From NCBI RefSeq assembly GCF_034259325.1, contig NZ_JAXIVS010000008.1, positions 310,001 through 374,000 of the forward strand: 64,000 nt of DNA, written 5' to 3'. Under the pieces are notes generated by a model, which was given only the letters and a program-made list of their open reading frames with translations, did no database searches and was not told the origin of the DNA. The stretch is from Hyalangium ruber (GTDB taxonomy: Bacteria; Myxococcota; Myxococcia; Myxococcales; Myxococcaceae). Positions 8,997 through 16,839 of the stretch are shown here, piece after piece (positions within the stretch are counted from its first letter, which is position 1; the number at the start of each line of letters is the position of its first letter). The translations under genes and the position numbers were made by a program.

Positions 8997-11099
8997 TTAC
9001 ATCTCATCGACACGCCAAATCCCATCCGGGCATTGAAGGAAATAGATCAGATGGATCCGTTGGAGGCCGTTGTCTGACCGTCTCACGGCATACTCTCCGA
9101 TCGAGGGGGAGAGGCTCGCTCTGGCCAGCGGTGAATATGAGGCGACGATCTCGGGCATGAATGGCAGGAGCGCATCGAATACAGGCCCGTATTTCTCCCG
9201 AGCCCTGGGGTTCAGGTACTTCATCGCTCGGGCCTTGTCTCCCGCTGCCAGCGCTTCGTTCATGCCATTCCAGATGGCACCGAAGAGTTGATCCATCTGG
9301 TTCGCCTCGCGCGCTTCAATCACCAGGGCTTGGCTGAAGGTGGCTCCCGTGTGGTCCGTCACCACGACGATGGGGGTGAACACCCCCACGGGGTAGGTGG
9401 CGGAGAGCACCGATGAGCCATTCGCGGGCAGAGAGAATGGTCCAGCCCCTTCGAGGGTAAAGCTTGCGGGCTGCGCGGTGAGGTTGGTGATGGTGAAGGT
9501 AACCAGCAGGGGCGCGAGCCCCACTGCCGGCTCGGCGGTGACAGTGAAGGGGAGAGCCTGTCCGGTTGCGACCACCGTGACGCTCTCCGTCAAGGTGGTC
9601 CCCTCGACAGTGGTTAGCGTGGCGCTCAGCGTGTTGCCACCCGCGGCCAGTGGCACGCTGGCATGGAAGTTGGCATTGGCATCCACGGCGGCCAAGACAC
9701 CATTGACCGTCACTCCCGAGTGGGGAGGACGATTCGTGATATGGCCCGTGACCAGCACCCGGTCCCCCTGGATGCTCGAGCCGTTGAACGGGTGGGTGAT
9801 CACGAGCACTGGGCCCTGAACGGTCACCACCACCACCGCCGAGGTGACCGAGGCTCCCTGGTCGTCGGTCGCCTTCGCGGCCAGGCGGTGAGTCCCCGCA
9901 GGCACCTCGGTGAGCGTGATGGCGTAGGGAGCAGAGAGCGAGGTTCCCACCAGCACGTCATTGTGGAAGAACTCCACATTGCTGAGGGTGCCGTCGCTGT
10001 CGGAAGCCTCGGCGACGACGTGAATCGTCGCGGGAGCCGTGAACGATGCGCTGCTCGAAGGACTGGTAATGGAGACGGAGGGAGGGCTGTTTGAGGGCCC
10101 GGTCGTCGTGCAGATCTCTCGTTCGGCCAGCGGATGGAGGTAGCCTGCGGCATTGCCTGTCAGCGCCCGGGCGTAGATGCCACCCTCGAAGCTGCCCGTG
10201 CTGAAGTGAAGTTCGGCGCCGGGGGCCAGCACCGTGCCCCGAAAACCGAAACCCTGGGCCTGGATGGCCGTGGCCTCCACGAAGTTGTAGAGCACTGCCT
10301 GCGCGGCGATGCCGCCACCAAACTGGATGTCAAAGCCACGGAACGAAGCCGTTGCGCCGAGAATGTTGACCACCACGAAGGAGCCAGCCGGTGCGTCGAT
10401 GGACCACAGCACGGCGCCGTTGAAGGCACTGGCGTTCACCTGGAAGACGTTCAGCTCGGGGTCCGTTCCTCTCATCATGAGGCCGCCCCAGGGCTCGCGC
10501 GTCGTCGTGCCGTTGAACCCCAGGCCCGCCAGCGCGGAGGAGAGGCCGTGCAGTTCGGCCCCTCGGGCAGCGAAGTCGATGGGCGTGCCCATCGACGGGA
10601 GTCCTCGACTGAAGGTCACGGAGGAGTCGGCGGAATAGGTTCCCCCGTACCACGCATCACCGTGGACCCCTCCGTTGGAGAGGCTCAGATCGCCGCCCGC
10701 CACCAGGGTCTGGGCAGTGGTGCCGTCCGGCAGCCCCGCCCCGATCGCGAAGCCGTTCAGGGTGATGGCGCCGCCGGCCGCGACCTTGCCTTGCACCGAG
10801 GTTCCCTGGTTGTAGTCCTCGAGCAGGAAGAGGTTGTAGTCGCCCAGCTGAACCTCGATGCAGGCCTGCATTGCTTGGCCGAAGCCGCCGGTGGACTGTG
10901 CAGAGCTGGAGGAGCCCTTCAAGCGACTCGGTTCGCGGGCTGTCTCCTGGCCGGAGCCCAGCCCTCGCGACGCGGTCGCCTCGAGAATTCGACCTCCCGC
11001 GGCCAACACGCCCAGCCCCGTGATGACGCATGCGAACAGGCTCCAACTGCGAGCATGTCTTCCAAGGCGCCGAGCCAGCGCGCGAGTGATTCGATTCAT
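8997..11099 (-). CDS. Choice-of-anchor A, Ig-like repeat surface protein
   Basis: A 700-residue exported protein. After a basic N-terminus and a hydrophobic segment (SLFACVITGLGVLAAGG) comes a choice-of-anchor A domain (about 80-330; YNLFLLEDYNQGTSVQGK, then a beta-helix-like AAGGAITLNGFAIG). Two or three bacterial Ig-like domains follow (about 345-600), with PPSVSITSPSS and ATDDQGAS motifs, then a helical C-terminal region (about 610-700; DQLFGAIWNGMNEALAAGDK) of unknown fold. AGGAG before the ATG supports the start. It is the first gene of a probable two-gene operon with the phospholipase-like gene, under copy 2 of the 21-bp element. It is likely a cell-surface or secreted binding protein. 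Confidence 0.8.
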   Translation of the reverse strand: MNRITRALARRLGRHARSWSLFACVITGLGVLAAGGRILEATASRGLGSGQETAREPSRLKGSSSSAQSTGGFGQAMQACIEVQLGDYNLFLLEDYNQGTSVQGKVAAGGAITLNGFAIGAGLPDGTTAQTLVAGGDLSLSNGGVHGDAWYGGTYSADSSVTFSRGLPSMGTPIDFAARGAELHGLSSALAGLGFNGTTTREPWGGLMMRGTDPELNVFQVNASAFNGAVLWSIDAPAGSFVVVNILGATASFRGFDIQFGGGIAAQAVLYNFVEATAIQAQGFGFRGTVLAPGAELHFSTGSFEGGIYARALTGNAAGYLHPLAEREICTTTGPSNSPPSVSITSPSSSASFTAPATIHVVAEASDSDGTLSNVEFFHNDVLVGTSLSAPYAITLTEVPAGTHRLAAKATDDQGASVTSAVVVVTVQGPVLVITHPFNGSSIQGDRVLVTGHITNRPPHSGVTVNGVLAAVDANANFHASVPLAAGGNTLSATLTTVEGTTLTESVTVVATGQALPFTVTAEPAVGLAPLLVTFTITNLTAQPASFTLEGAGPFSLPANGSSVLSATYPVGVFTPIVVVTDHTGATFSQALVIEAREANQMDQLFGAIWNGMNEALAAGDKARAMKYLNPRAREKYGPVFDALLPFMPEIVASYSPLARASLSPSIGEYAVRRSDNGLQRIHLIYFLQCPDGIWRVDEM

Positions 11100-11398
11100 G
11101 CCACGTGCTCCTTGTACGCGAGGATCAGGAGTGGCGGGCAGACGTCAGAGAGGCCCGTGCTGGCCCCCCTGCTTCTTCGACGTACCCTCCACTGCAGGGA
11201 GCCGCGTGGAGATGGAGCTATGCAAAGATTTTCATTATTTTCGTGGGCTGCTCAGCCCCGACAAGGGCCCCTCCTTTCCCATGGCCACGAACGGCGCCCA
11301 GAAGTGCGGATGCGGATGCCTCTGGCGCAGCCTCCCGAATGGCCAGCGCACGCTTTGGATGCCGGGGGACGGGCCTCAGTGGGTATCGTGTGGGGCTC
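11100..11398. other. Divergent intergenic region
   Basis: About 300 bases between the anchor-A gene (minus) and the gene at 11399 (plus). The plus-strand frame continues open through it, but that translation is arginine- and proline-rich and shows no domain, so I treat it as non-coding. It holds copy 2 of the 21-bp element and presumably both promoters. Confidence 0.5.
11215..11235 (-). promoter_or_regulatory. 21-bp element, copy 2, upstream of the anchor-A operon
   Basis: It is identical to copy 1 at 6487-6507 except for one base (A in place of G). It lies 116-136 bases upstream of the start codon at 11099, in the same orientation relative to the downstream minus-strand gene. The shared sequence suggests that the anchor-A/phospholipase-like operon and the exported protein at 5737 answer to the same regulator or sigma factor. 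Confidence 0.55.
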
Positions 11399-12820
11399 AT
11401 GTTCCCGACACGCCGTCTTCTGTCCCGTGGACAGTGGTTGTTCGATCTCAGGCCCCAGCGGCTCATCGTCTTTCACGGAGCCGGGGGCGTGCGCCGGGAG
11501 GGACGAGGAGACGCTCCGGACCATCCGTCGGCGCCCTTGGTGCTCGCCGCGCTCGACGAGGCAAAGGACGTCTGGGTGGGAGGCGGGGATCGGCGTGTCT
11601 TCTCCGTGGGGGCCGGCGCGAGCGCTCCCGTCCAGGCCTTTCCGAGGGAGTGCTTCGATCTCACCACCGATGGGGACCGGCTCATCGGGGCGTTGGTGGA
11701 CGACGCCCTCAAGCTGACCACCCTTTTCGCGACCGATGGGTCCGGGCAGCGGTGGGAGCCCATGACCTTGCCCAAGCCCGTGCGAGCCACGCACGGGCAC
11801 GGGTATTCCGAGGGGCTCCCCCTCCCTCCGTCCCCCGATGGGGGGTTCCTCGACACGAGCCCCTTTGGCATCACCGTCCTGGAGAAGGGCCGAGGCCGCG
11901 TCTACGTGCTCCGCCCGGGGGCGGCTCAGCCGGAGGGAGCGCTCCAGGTGGAGCCGGGTAATGAGCAGGACACCTGGCGGGCCCAGGCCACTCCCCACGG
12001 CGTGCTCCTCCTGCTCATCATCAACTACCGGCAGACGGCGCTCGTCCACTTCTCGCTCGACGGCACTCTGCTTGGCGCCATCGACGGGAGCCAAGAGGAT
12101 GAGGATGAACCGCTCTGGGGCGGCACCGGGGTGTGCGTCCTCGACGCGGCCCGGGCGCTCCTCTTCTTGCAGGACAAGACCCTCCTGGTGTCCCTGCCCG
12201 GACTCCAGGTGCTCGAGACGCTCGTGGGGGAGTGGACCACCTCCGTGTCCGTGACGCCCGCGGGGCCTGACCGGTGGTGGGTGGGCGCCGAGGACAGTGA
12301 CGCGATCTTCCTGCTCACCGCCGAGCCCGGACACCCCTTGCGCCTCCGCGCCGAGAAGCGTCCGGTGAGCCCGGGCGCGCCGCTCATGCACATGGGCTAC
12401 AAGACGCCCGCAATCAACTGGACCGAGTACACCTCGGCGCCGCTGACCGTGTCCGCGCCCGTGTCCGAGACGTGGCGGGCGGTGGTGCGCAATGACGGGA
12501 CCGCGTGTGATTCCGTGCGGGTGCGGGTGTCCGGGGCGCTCGTCGGCGCTCGCGTGGTGGACGTGAGCGTGCGGTATCGCGGCCAGCCGCTCCCGATGGT
12601 GAGTGAGAACCGCGTGAACGTCGTGGGGGAGACCGCCGGACTGGAGGCAGGGGCCAGCGCGGAGCTGGAGGTGACCTTCAAGCCCCGGAGTGAGGGCTCG
12701 GGACCGCTGACCATCACCGTCGAGCCGCGCTCCTGGCGGTACCTAGGCGACGGGGAGCCTCGCTTCCTCGCTGTGGAGGGCCATCCGGCATTCGCCCAGT
12801 TCCCGCTCACGGTGGATTAG
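11399..12820 (+). CDS. Unrecognised beta-rich protein, possible beta-propeller
   Basis: I do not recognise the family. The frame is open from 11105, but meaningful sequence begins at the ATG at 11399 (FPTRRLLSRGQWLFDLRP), giving 473 residues. Repeated segments such as DVWVGGGDRRVFSVG, DRWWVGAEDSDAIFLL and LLFLQDKTLLVSLPG resemble blades of a WD/PQQ-type propeller. The last about 130 residues look like an Ig-like or macroglobulin-like beta sandwich (SAPVSETWRAVVRNDGT, then ASAELEVTFKP). There is no signal peptide from this start. The ribosome binding site is weak (GGGG), so the exact start is uncertain. Confidence 0.6.
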   Translation: MFPTRRLLSRGQWLFDLRPQRLIVFHGAGGVRREGRGDAPDHPSAPLVLAALDEAKDVWVGGGDRRVFSVGAGASAPVQAFPRECFDLTTDGDRLIGALVDDALKLTTLFATDGSGQRWEPMTLPKPVRATHGHGYSEGLPLPPSPDGGFLDTSPFGITVLEKGRGRVYVLRPGAAQPEGALQVEPGNEQDTWRAQATPHGVLLLLIINYRQTALVHFSLDGTLLGAIDGSQEDEDEPLWGGTGVCVLDAARALLFLQDKTLLVSLPGLQVLETLVGEWTTSVSVTPAGPDRWWVGAEDSDAIFLLTAEPGHPLRLRAEKRPVSPGAPLMHMGYKTPAINWTEYTSAPLTVSAPVSETWRAVVRNDGTACDSVRVRVSGALVGARVVDVSVRYRGQPLPMVSENRVNVVGETAGLEAGASAELEVTFKPRSEGSGPLTITVEPRSWRYLGDGEPRFLAVEGHPAFAQFPLTVD

Positions 12821-12871
12821 CGCGAACCGCGCCCCCTGCGCGTCCTCCCGGGTCCTTCTCGGGCGGAGTGT

Positions 12872-13828
12872 TCATCTTCCCGGGGCGATGACGGTCGGGT
12901 CGTCGCTCGCGGTGACTTGCTGGATGAGCTGGGCCACCTGCTGCGGGGTTACCGGCTCACCCTCCGAGAGGATGAACGCCTCCAGGTCGGCCTGGAACGC
13001 GTGGCAGTCCGGGTAGCGCTGGTCCCGATCCTTGGCGAGCGCCCGGACGAGGATGGCGCGCAGGGCGCCGGGTAGGTCCGGCCGGTGCCGCTCGGCGGGA
13101 ACCATGGGCTCGGAGAGGATGACCTGCGCCAAGCTCCAGGCGGACTTGGACTCGAAGGGCCTGCGCGCGGTGAGCAGCTCGTAGAGCACCACCCCGAGCG
13201 AGTATACGTCCGCCCGCCGGTCCAATCCCTCCCGGGACCTCAGCTCGTCGAACGACGAATACGCGAACTCGCCCTCGGTGGGAGTATAGGCGTAGCAGGA
13301 GCGGGGGGCCCGGGACCGGATTCTGTCGGTGCCGAAGTCCACGACCTTGGCCATCCCCTGGCGCGACAGGAGGATGTTGTCCGGCCTGATGCAGCCGTGG
13401 ATGAGCCTCAGCGGCTGGTTCGTCCTGGGATCGGTGAGGTCGTGGGCGAAGGCGAGCCCTTCGCAGGCCTGCGAGATGATGCGCGCGCACAGTGTCGCCG
13501 GCAGGGTCATCCTCTGGGCCGCCGCGTGCCTGATCAACCTGCTCAGGCTGGGCCCATCGATGTACTCCCTGGCGAGGAAGTACGTGCCGTCCGCCTCACC
13601 GAAGTCGAAGACCTGTGCAATGTGCGGGTGCGTGAGCTGGGCGGCGCTCCTCACCTCGTCGAGGAACATCTCCACGAACTCCGAGTTCTCGGCCATGTCC
13701 GGCCGGAGGCACTCGAGCACCAGCGTCTTCTCGAAGCCCCGCGGGTCGGCGCCCTTGGCCAGATAGTCCTCGACGATGCCTCCGGCGAGCTGGCGGATGA
13801 GCTGGTATTTGCCGACGTGGGATGTCAC
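12872..13828 (-). CDS. Predicted Ser/Thr pseudokinase
   Basis: The start is set at GTG 13828, just before VGKYQLIRQL, the usual N-terminus of myxobacterial Hanks-type kinases; the frame is open further upstream without homology. The 318-residue protein is essentially one kinase domain without a membrane anchor. The glycine loop is reduced to LAGGIVEDYLA. The ATP-anchoring lysine is replaced by Glu39 (VLECLRP where relatives have VIKRILP), and the HRD catalytic motif reads HGC (144-146), losing the catalytic aspartate. DFG (164-166) and the asparagine of the loop (Asn151) remain. Kinase activity is therefore unlikely; it more probably acts as a scaffold or allosteric partner. The last 20 residues are a short acidic tail. 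Divergent from the DUF885 gene at 13950. Confidence 0.85.
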   Translation of the reverse strand: MTSHVGKYQLIRQLAGGIVEDYLAKGADPRGFEKTLVLECLRPDMAENSEFVEMFLDEVRSAAQLTHPHIAQVFDFGEADGTYFLAREYIDGPSLSRLIRHAAAQRMTLPATLCARIISQACEGLAFAHDLTDPRTNQPLRLIHGCIRPDNILLSRQGMAKVVDFGTDRIRSRAPRSCYAYTPTEGEFAYSSFDELRSREGLDRRADVYSLGVVLYELLTARRPFESKSAWSLAQVILSEPMVPAERHRPDLPGALRAILVRALAKDRDQRYPDCHAFQADLEAFILSEGEPVTPQQVAQLIQQVTASDDPTVIAPGR

Positions 13829-13949
13829 GAGACGTATGAATAGCAGGCACCGACAGTGTTGTCGTCTTGCGCCCGGGTCGAAGGGCGTCCGCCTTGCGCC
13901 CTGGCGAGCGCCCCGCCTAGCTTTCGCCGACACCAGACCGGGATCCTTC

Positions 13950-15248
13950 ATGCGCGCCGTGCTCGCCGCCGCCCTGCTGTTCCTCTCCGCCTGCGCCACG
14001 ACGCCAGCGGGCCCCGCCGCTCCTGCGGCCCTGGACGTGGCCGCCCGCGACTACGTTTCGCTGATCCTGGAGCTGGGTGAACGCGAGCCGGGCTATGTGG
14101 ACGCCTACTATGGTCCGCCCGAATGGGCCGCCGCGGCCAAGGCGAACCCCCGCACGGTCGAGCAACTTCAAGCGGGTGCGGTCGACCTGATTGAGCGCCT
14201 TCAGGCGGTCCCAACCGCCGGGCTCGATGCAGACCAGCAGGCGCGCCGCCGGTTCCTGATCGCCCACAGCTCCGCAGCGGCAGCGCGGCTGCGCATGATC
14301 CAGGGCGAAAAGGTCGCCTTCGCCGACGAAGCGGAGGCCTTGTTCGACATCCGCCCCGTTCTCAAGCCGCTGACCGCCTATGACCCTGTCTTGGCCGAGC
14401 TCGAGGCCCTGTTACCGGGCTCCGGCCCGCTGTCCGAGCGCGCGGACGCCTTCCTGAAGCGCTACGAGGTTCCGGAGTCGCGGCAGGACGCCGTGATGCG
14501 GGCCGCCATCGCGGAGTGCCGCCGCCGCACCGTGGCGCACATCCAGCTCCCGGCGAACGAGCGCTTCGATCTGGCCTTTGTGAAGGGCAAGTCCTGGAGC
14601 GGGTACAACTACTACAAAGGTGACGCCAAGAGCCTGATCGAGATCAACACCGAGCTGCCGGTGCGGATCGACCGGGCCGTCGATCTGGGCTGCCACGAGG
14701 GCTACCCCGGCCACCACGTCTACAACGCCTTGCTGGAGAAGACTTTCGTCATGGATCGGGGCTGGATGGAGCTGAGCGTTTATCCGCTCTACAGCCCGAT
14801 GTCTTTCATCGCCGAGGGCTCAGCCAACTATGGGATCGAGCTCGCCTTTCCTGGAGACGAGGCGCTTGGGTTCGAGCAGCAGACGCTGTATCCCTTGGCG
14901 GGCCTGGACCCCGCCACCGCGCCGGCCCTCCGGCGCTATCTGGGGCTGACCGCCCGGCTCGACGGCGTGGAGAACACCATCGCCGCAGACTTCCTGGGCG
15001 GACGCATCTCCGAAGATGAAGCGGTCCGGCAGCTGCAGAAGTACACCCTCGCCAGCCGCGTCCGGGCCGAGCAGCGGGTCCGCTTCGTCCGGACCTACCG
15101 AAGCTACGTGATCAACTACAATCTCGGGCGTCAGGCTGTTCGGGATTGGGTGGCGCGGCAGGGTCCTAACCGCTGGGACGCCATGGAGCGGCTGCTGTCC
15201 TCCCAGATGCTCCCGTCCGACCTGGTCCACCCGTCCGGCGGGCGGTGA
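13950..15248 (+). CDS. DUF885-family metallopeptidase lipoprotein
   Basis: A 432-residue protein. Its N-terminus (RAVLAAALLFLSACATT) is a lipoprotein signal with lipobox LSAC, so it is membrane-anchored outside the cytoplasm. The rest is a DUF885 domain; CHEGYPGHHVYN (about residue 250) is the HExxx-type zinc-binding motif of this family, and a second conserved region is SFIAEGSANYGIE, whose glutamate may be the third ligand. DUF885 proteins are M32-like or unassigned zinc peptidases. The start at 13950 is chosen because it gives the signal peptide. The style of the protein is very close to alphaproteobacterial (Caulobacterales) homologues as I recall them, hinting at transfer. Confidence 0.85.
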   Translation: MRAVLAAALLFLSACATTPAGPAAPAALDVAARDYVSLILELGEREPGYVDAYYGPPEWAAAAKANPRTVEQLQAGAVDLIERLQAVPTAGLDADQQARRRFLIAHSSAAAARLRMIQGEKVAFADEAEALFDIRPVLKPLTAYDPVLAELEALLPGSGPLSERADAFLKRYEVPESRQDAVMRAAIAECRRRTVAHIQLPANERFDLAFVKGKSWSGYNYYKGDAKSLIEINTELPVRIDRAVDLGCHEGYPGHHVYNALLEKTFVMDRGWMELSVYPLYSPMSFIAEGSANYGIELAFPGDEALGFEQQTLYPLAGLDPATAPALRRYLGLTARLDGVENTIAADFLGGRISEDEAVRQLQKYTLASRVRAEQRVRFVRTYRSYVINYNLGRQAVRDWVARQGPNRWDAMERLLSSQMLPSDLVHPSGGR

Positions 15249-15463
15249 CGCTCCTCAGTCCTCCAGGATGAGGCTGGCGCATAGCTCATAGGAAGAATGG
15301 AGGAGCTGTTGAGGGGTAGCGGCGCGGTTGCAGATCGGGTCGAGAGGATCGTCGGCACCGCATCCTGTAACCAGACACGCACTGATCACGATCGACGCGA
15401 CCTCACGCCACTGACGCCGAGCCCTGGAGACCGTGTCCGACGGTCGCTTATGCTCGCGGCATC

Positions 15464-16645
15464 ATGGAGCCACGCCTCGATCTCGCCGCGATGATTGGGC
15501 GCATCGCGTACCACGTCGTCAAGGAGAAGCTGACCAACCCGCGGCCGACGAGCCTGCGCGAGGTGCCGCCGTCGCCGAGGCACCTCACGAACGAATGGCT
15601 AACGCTGGCGCTGTGCGACGGCACACCGGGCGCCGAGGTCATGGGCTACGAGGTCTCCGGGCGTGATGAAGGCACCTCCTCGCGGGCACGGCTCAGGGTG
15701 CGGTACAACGAAGCCGGCCGGGACGCCGGGCTTCCGACGGCGCTGTTCACGAAGTCCGGGGCGACCTTCAAGACGCGCCTGGTCTCGGCGGCCGCGGGGC
15801 TGAGCAAGATAGAGTCGCAGTTCTATGCGTTGGTGCGCCCGACGCTCGCGATCGAGGCTCCGCCCACGCGCTACTCGGCCTACGATCCGGTCACCAACCG
15901 CCAGCTCTTGCTCATGGACGACGTGACCGTCACCGTCGGCGCGACGTTCGGCGACGTCCTTAGCCGCGACCTCACGTACGATCAGGCCGAGAAGGTCGTC
16001 GACACGCTCGCGGCCCTGCACGCGAAGTTCTGGGGCGCGCCGCTCCAGCGGATGTACGGGAGCTGGCTGTGGAACTCGTACGAGTTCCAGGCCACGCTGA
16101 ACGTCTACATCGGGGCCGTCGCTCGCATCGCGTCGGGCTTCGAGCGCGGTCGTGACGTGATCCCCGCACGGCTCCACGCGCGCCGCAGCGAGCTGGCCGA
16201 TGCGATGATGCGTTCATTGAAGATCAACATCAGCGGTCCGCAGACGATGCTGCACTCCGACACGCACCCTGGCAATTGGTACGTCACCAAGGCGGGGGCC
16301 ATGGGGCTCTGCGACTGGCAGTGCGTGGCCCAGGGCGGCTGGGCGCGCGACATCGCCTATGCGCTCGCGACCAACCTCCCGCCGGAGAATCGCCGCGCGT
16401 GGGAGCGCGACCTCATCGCCCGCCACGGTGAGCGGCTCGCGGAGGCGGGCATCAGGCCGCCGAGCGCGGATGAGGCGTTCCTCGCCTATCGCCAGGCGAT
16501 GACGCACCCGACGATGATGTGGCTCTCCGTCCTCGGGCGACACGCGAGCCAGCCGGTGTTTCAGCTCCACGAGGTCACCGTCGAGCTCGTGCGCCGCGTC
16601 TGCACGGCGGCGGACGACCTCGACACGCTCGACGCGATCCCGTGA
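15464..16645 (+). CDS. Aminoglycoside phosphotransferase/ecdysteroid kinase-like enzyme
   Basis: A 393-residue cytoplasmic protein of the APH/choline kinase-like superfamily. The catalytic loop is TMLHSDTHPGNWYV (His-x-Asp with Asn five residues on), followed by the metal-binding LCDWQ. Upstream, ALFTKSG and the acidic LLLMDDV correspond to the ATP-binding lobe. It matches the oxidoreductase- or EcKL-type phosphotransferase group found across actinobacteria and proteobacteria, whose substrates are mostly unknown small alcohols. It should not be read as proof of aminoglycoside resistance. An IS3-type transposase remnant abuts its stop codon on the other strand. Confidence 0.75.
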   Translation: MEPRLDLAAMIGRIAYHVVKEKLTNPRPTSLREVPPSPRHLTNEWLTLALCDGTPGAEVMGYEVSGRDEGTSSRARLRVRYNEAGRDAGLPTALFTKSGATFKTRLVSAAAGLSKIESQFYALVRPTLAIEAPPTRYSAYDPVTNRQLLLMDDVTVTVGATFGDVLSRDLTYDQAEKVVDTLAALHAKFWGAPLQRMYGSWLWNSYEFQATLNVYIGAVARIASGFERGRDVIPARLHARRSELADAMMRSLKINISGPQTMLHSDTHPGNWYVTKAGAMGLCDWQCVAQGGWARDIAYALATNLPPENRRAWERDLIARHGERLAEAGIRPPSADEAFLAYRQAMTHPTMMWLSVLGRHASQPVFQLHEVTVELVRRVCTAADDLDTLDAIP

Positions 16646-16795
16646 CCGCACCTCACGCCGCAGCCGCGCCAACTCCTCCTTCTCATCCGAGCTTACGCCC
16701 TCCTTGCGCTTTGGGGCTGCCCGGCCACCCCGGCGCTGCCAGTTCCGGATGCTCTGCTCGGTACAGCCGAACTCTTCGGGGGGCAGGGGGGCTTG
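16646..16795 (-). pseudogene. Remnant of IS3-family OrfA transposase
   Basis: Read on the minus strand, 16780-16646 encodes PPEEFGCTEQSIRNWQRRGG and, after a short stretch, SSDEKEELARLRREVR. This is the helix-turn-helix and leucine-zipper start typical of IS3-family OrfA (Transposase_8) proteins. There is no start codon context, no terminal repeats that I can find, and no OrfB, so it is a decayed fragment. It lies exactly between the APH-like gene and the NRPS gene, marking a past insertion at the edge of the biosynthetic cluster. Confidence 0.7.
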
Positions 16796-16839
16796 GGCTT
16801 CCTGGCGGCTGCTGCTAAAGCATCCGGATTGGAGGACTC

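Noticed and set aside
11105-11398. N-terminal extension of the beta-rich protein at 11399
   Set aside because: The extension has composition unlike the rest, no signal peptide and covers the region carrying the shared 21-bp element.
15255-15431. A possible mini-lipoprotein on the minus strand between the DUF885 and APH-like genes (ASIVISACLVTGCGADD, then about 30 residues)
   Set aside because: It looks like a lipobox, but no ATG, GTG or TTG start precedes the hydrophobic segment in frame, so I could not support it as a gene.
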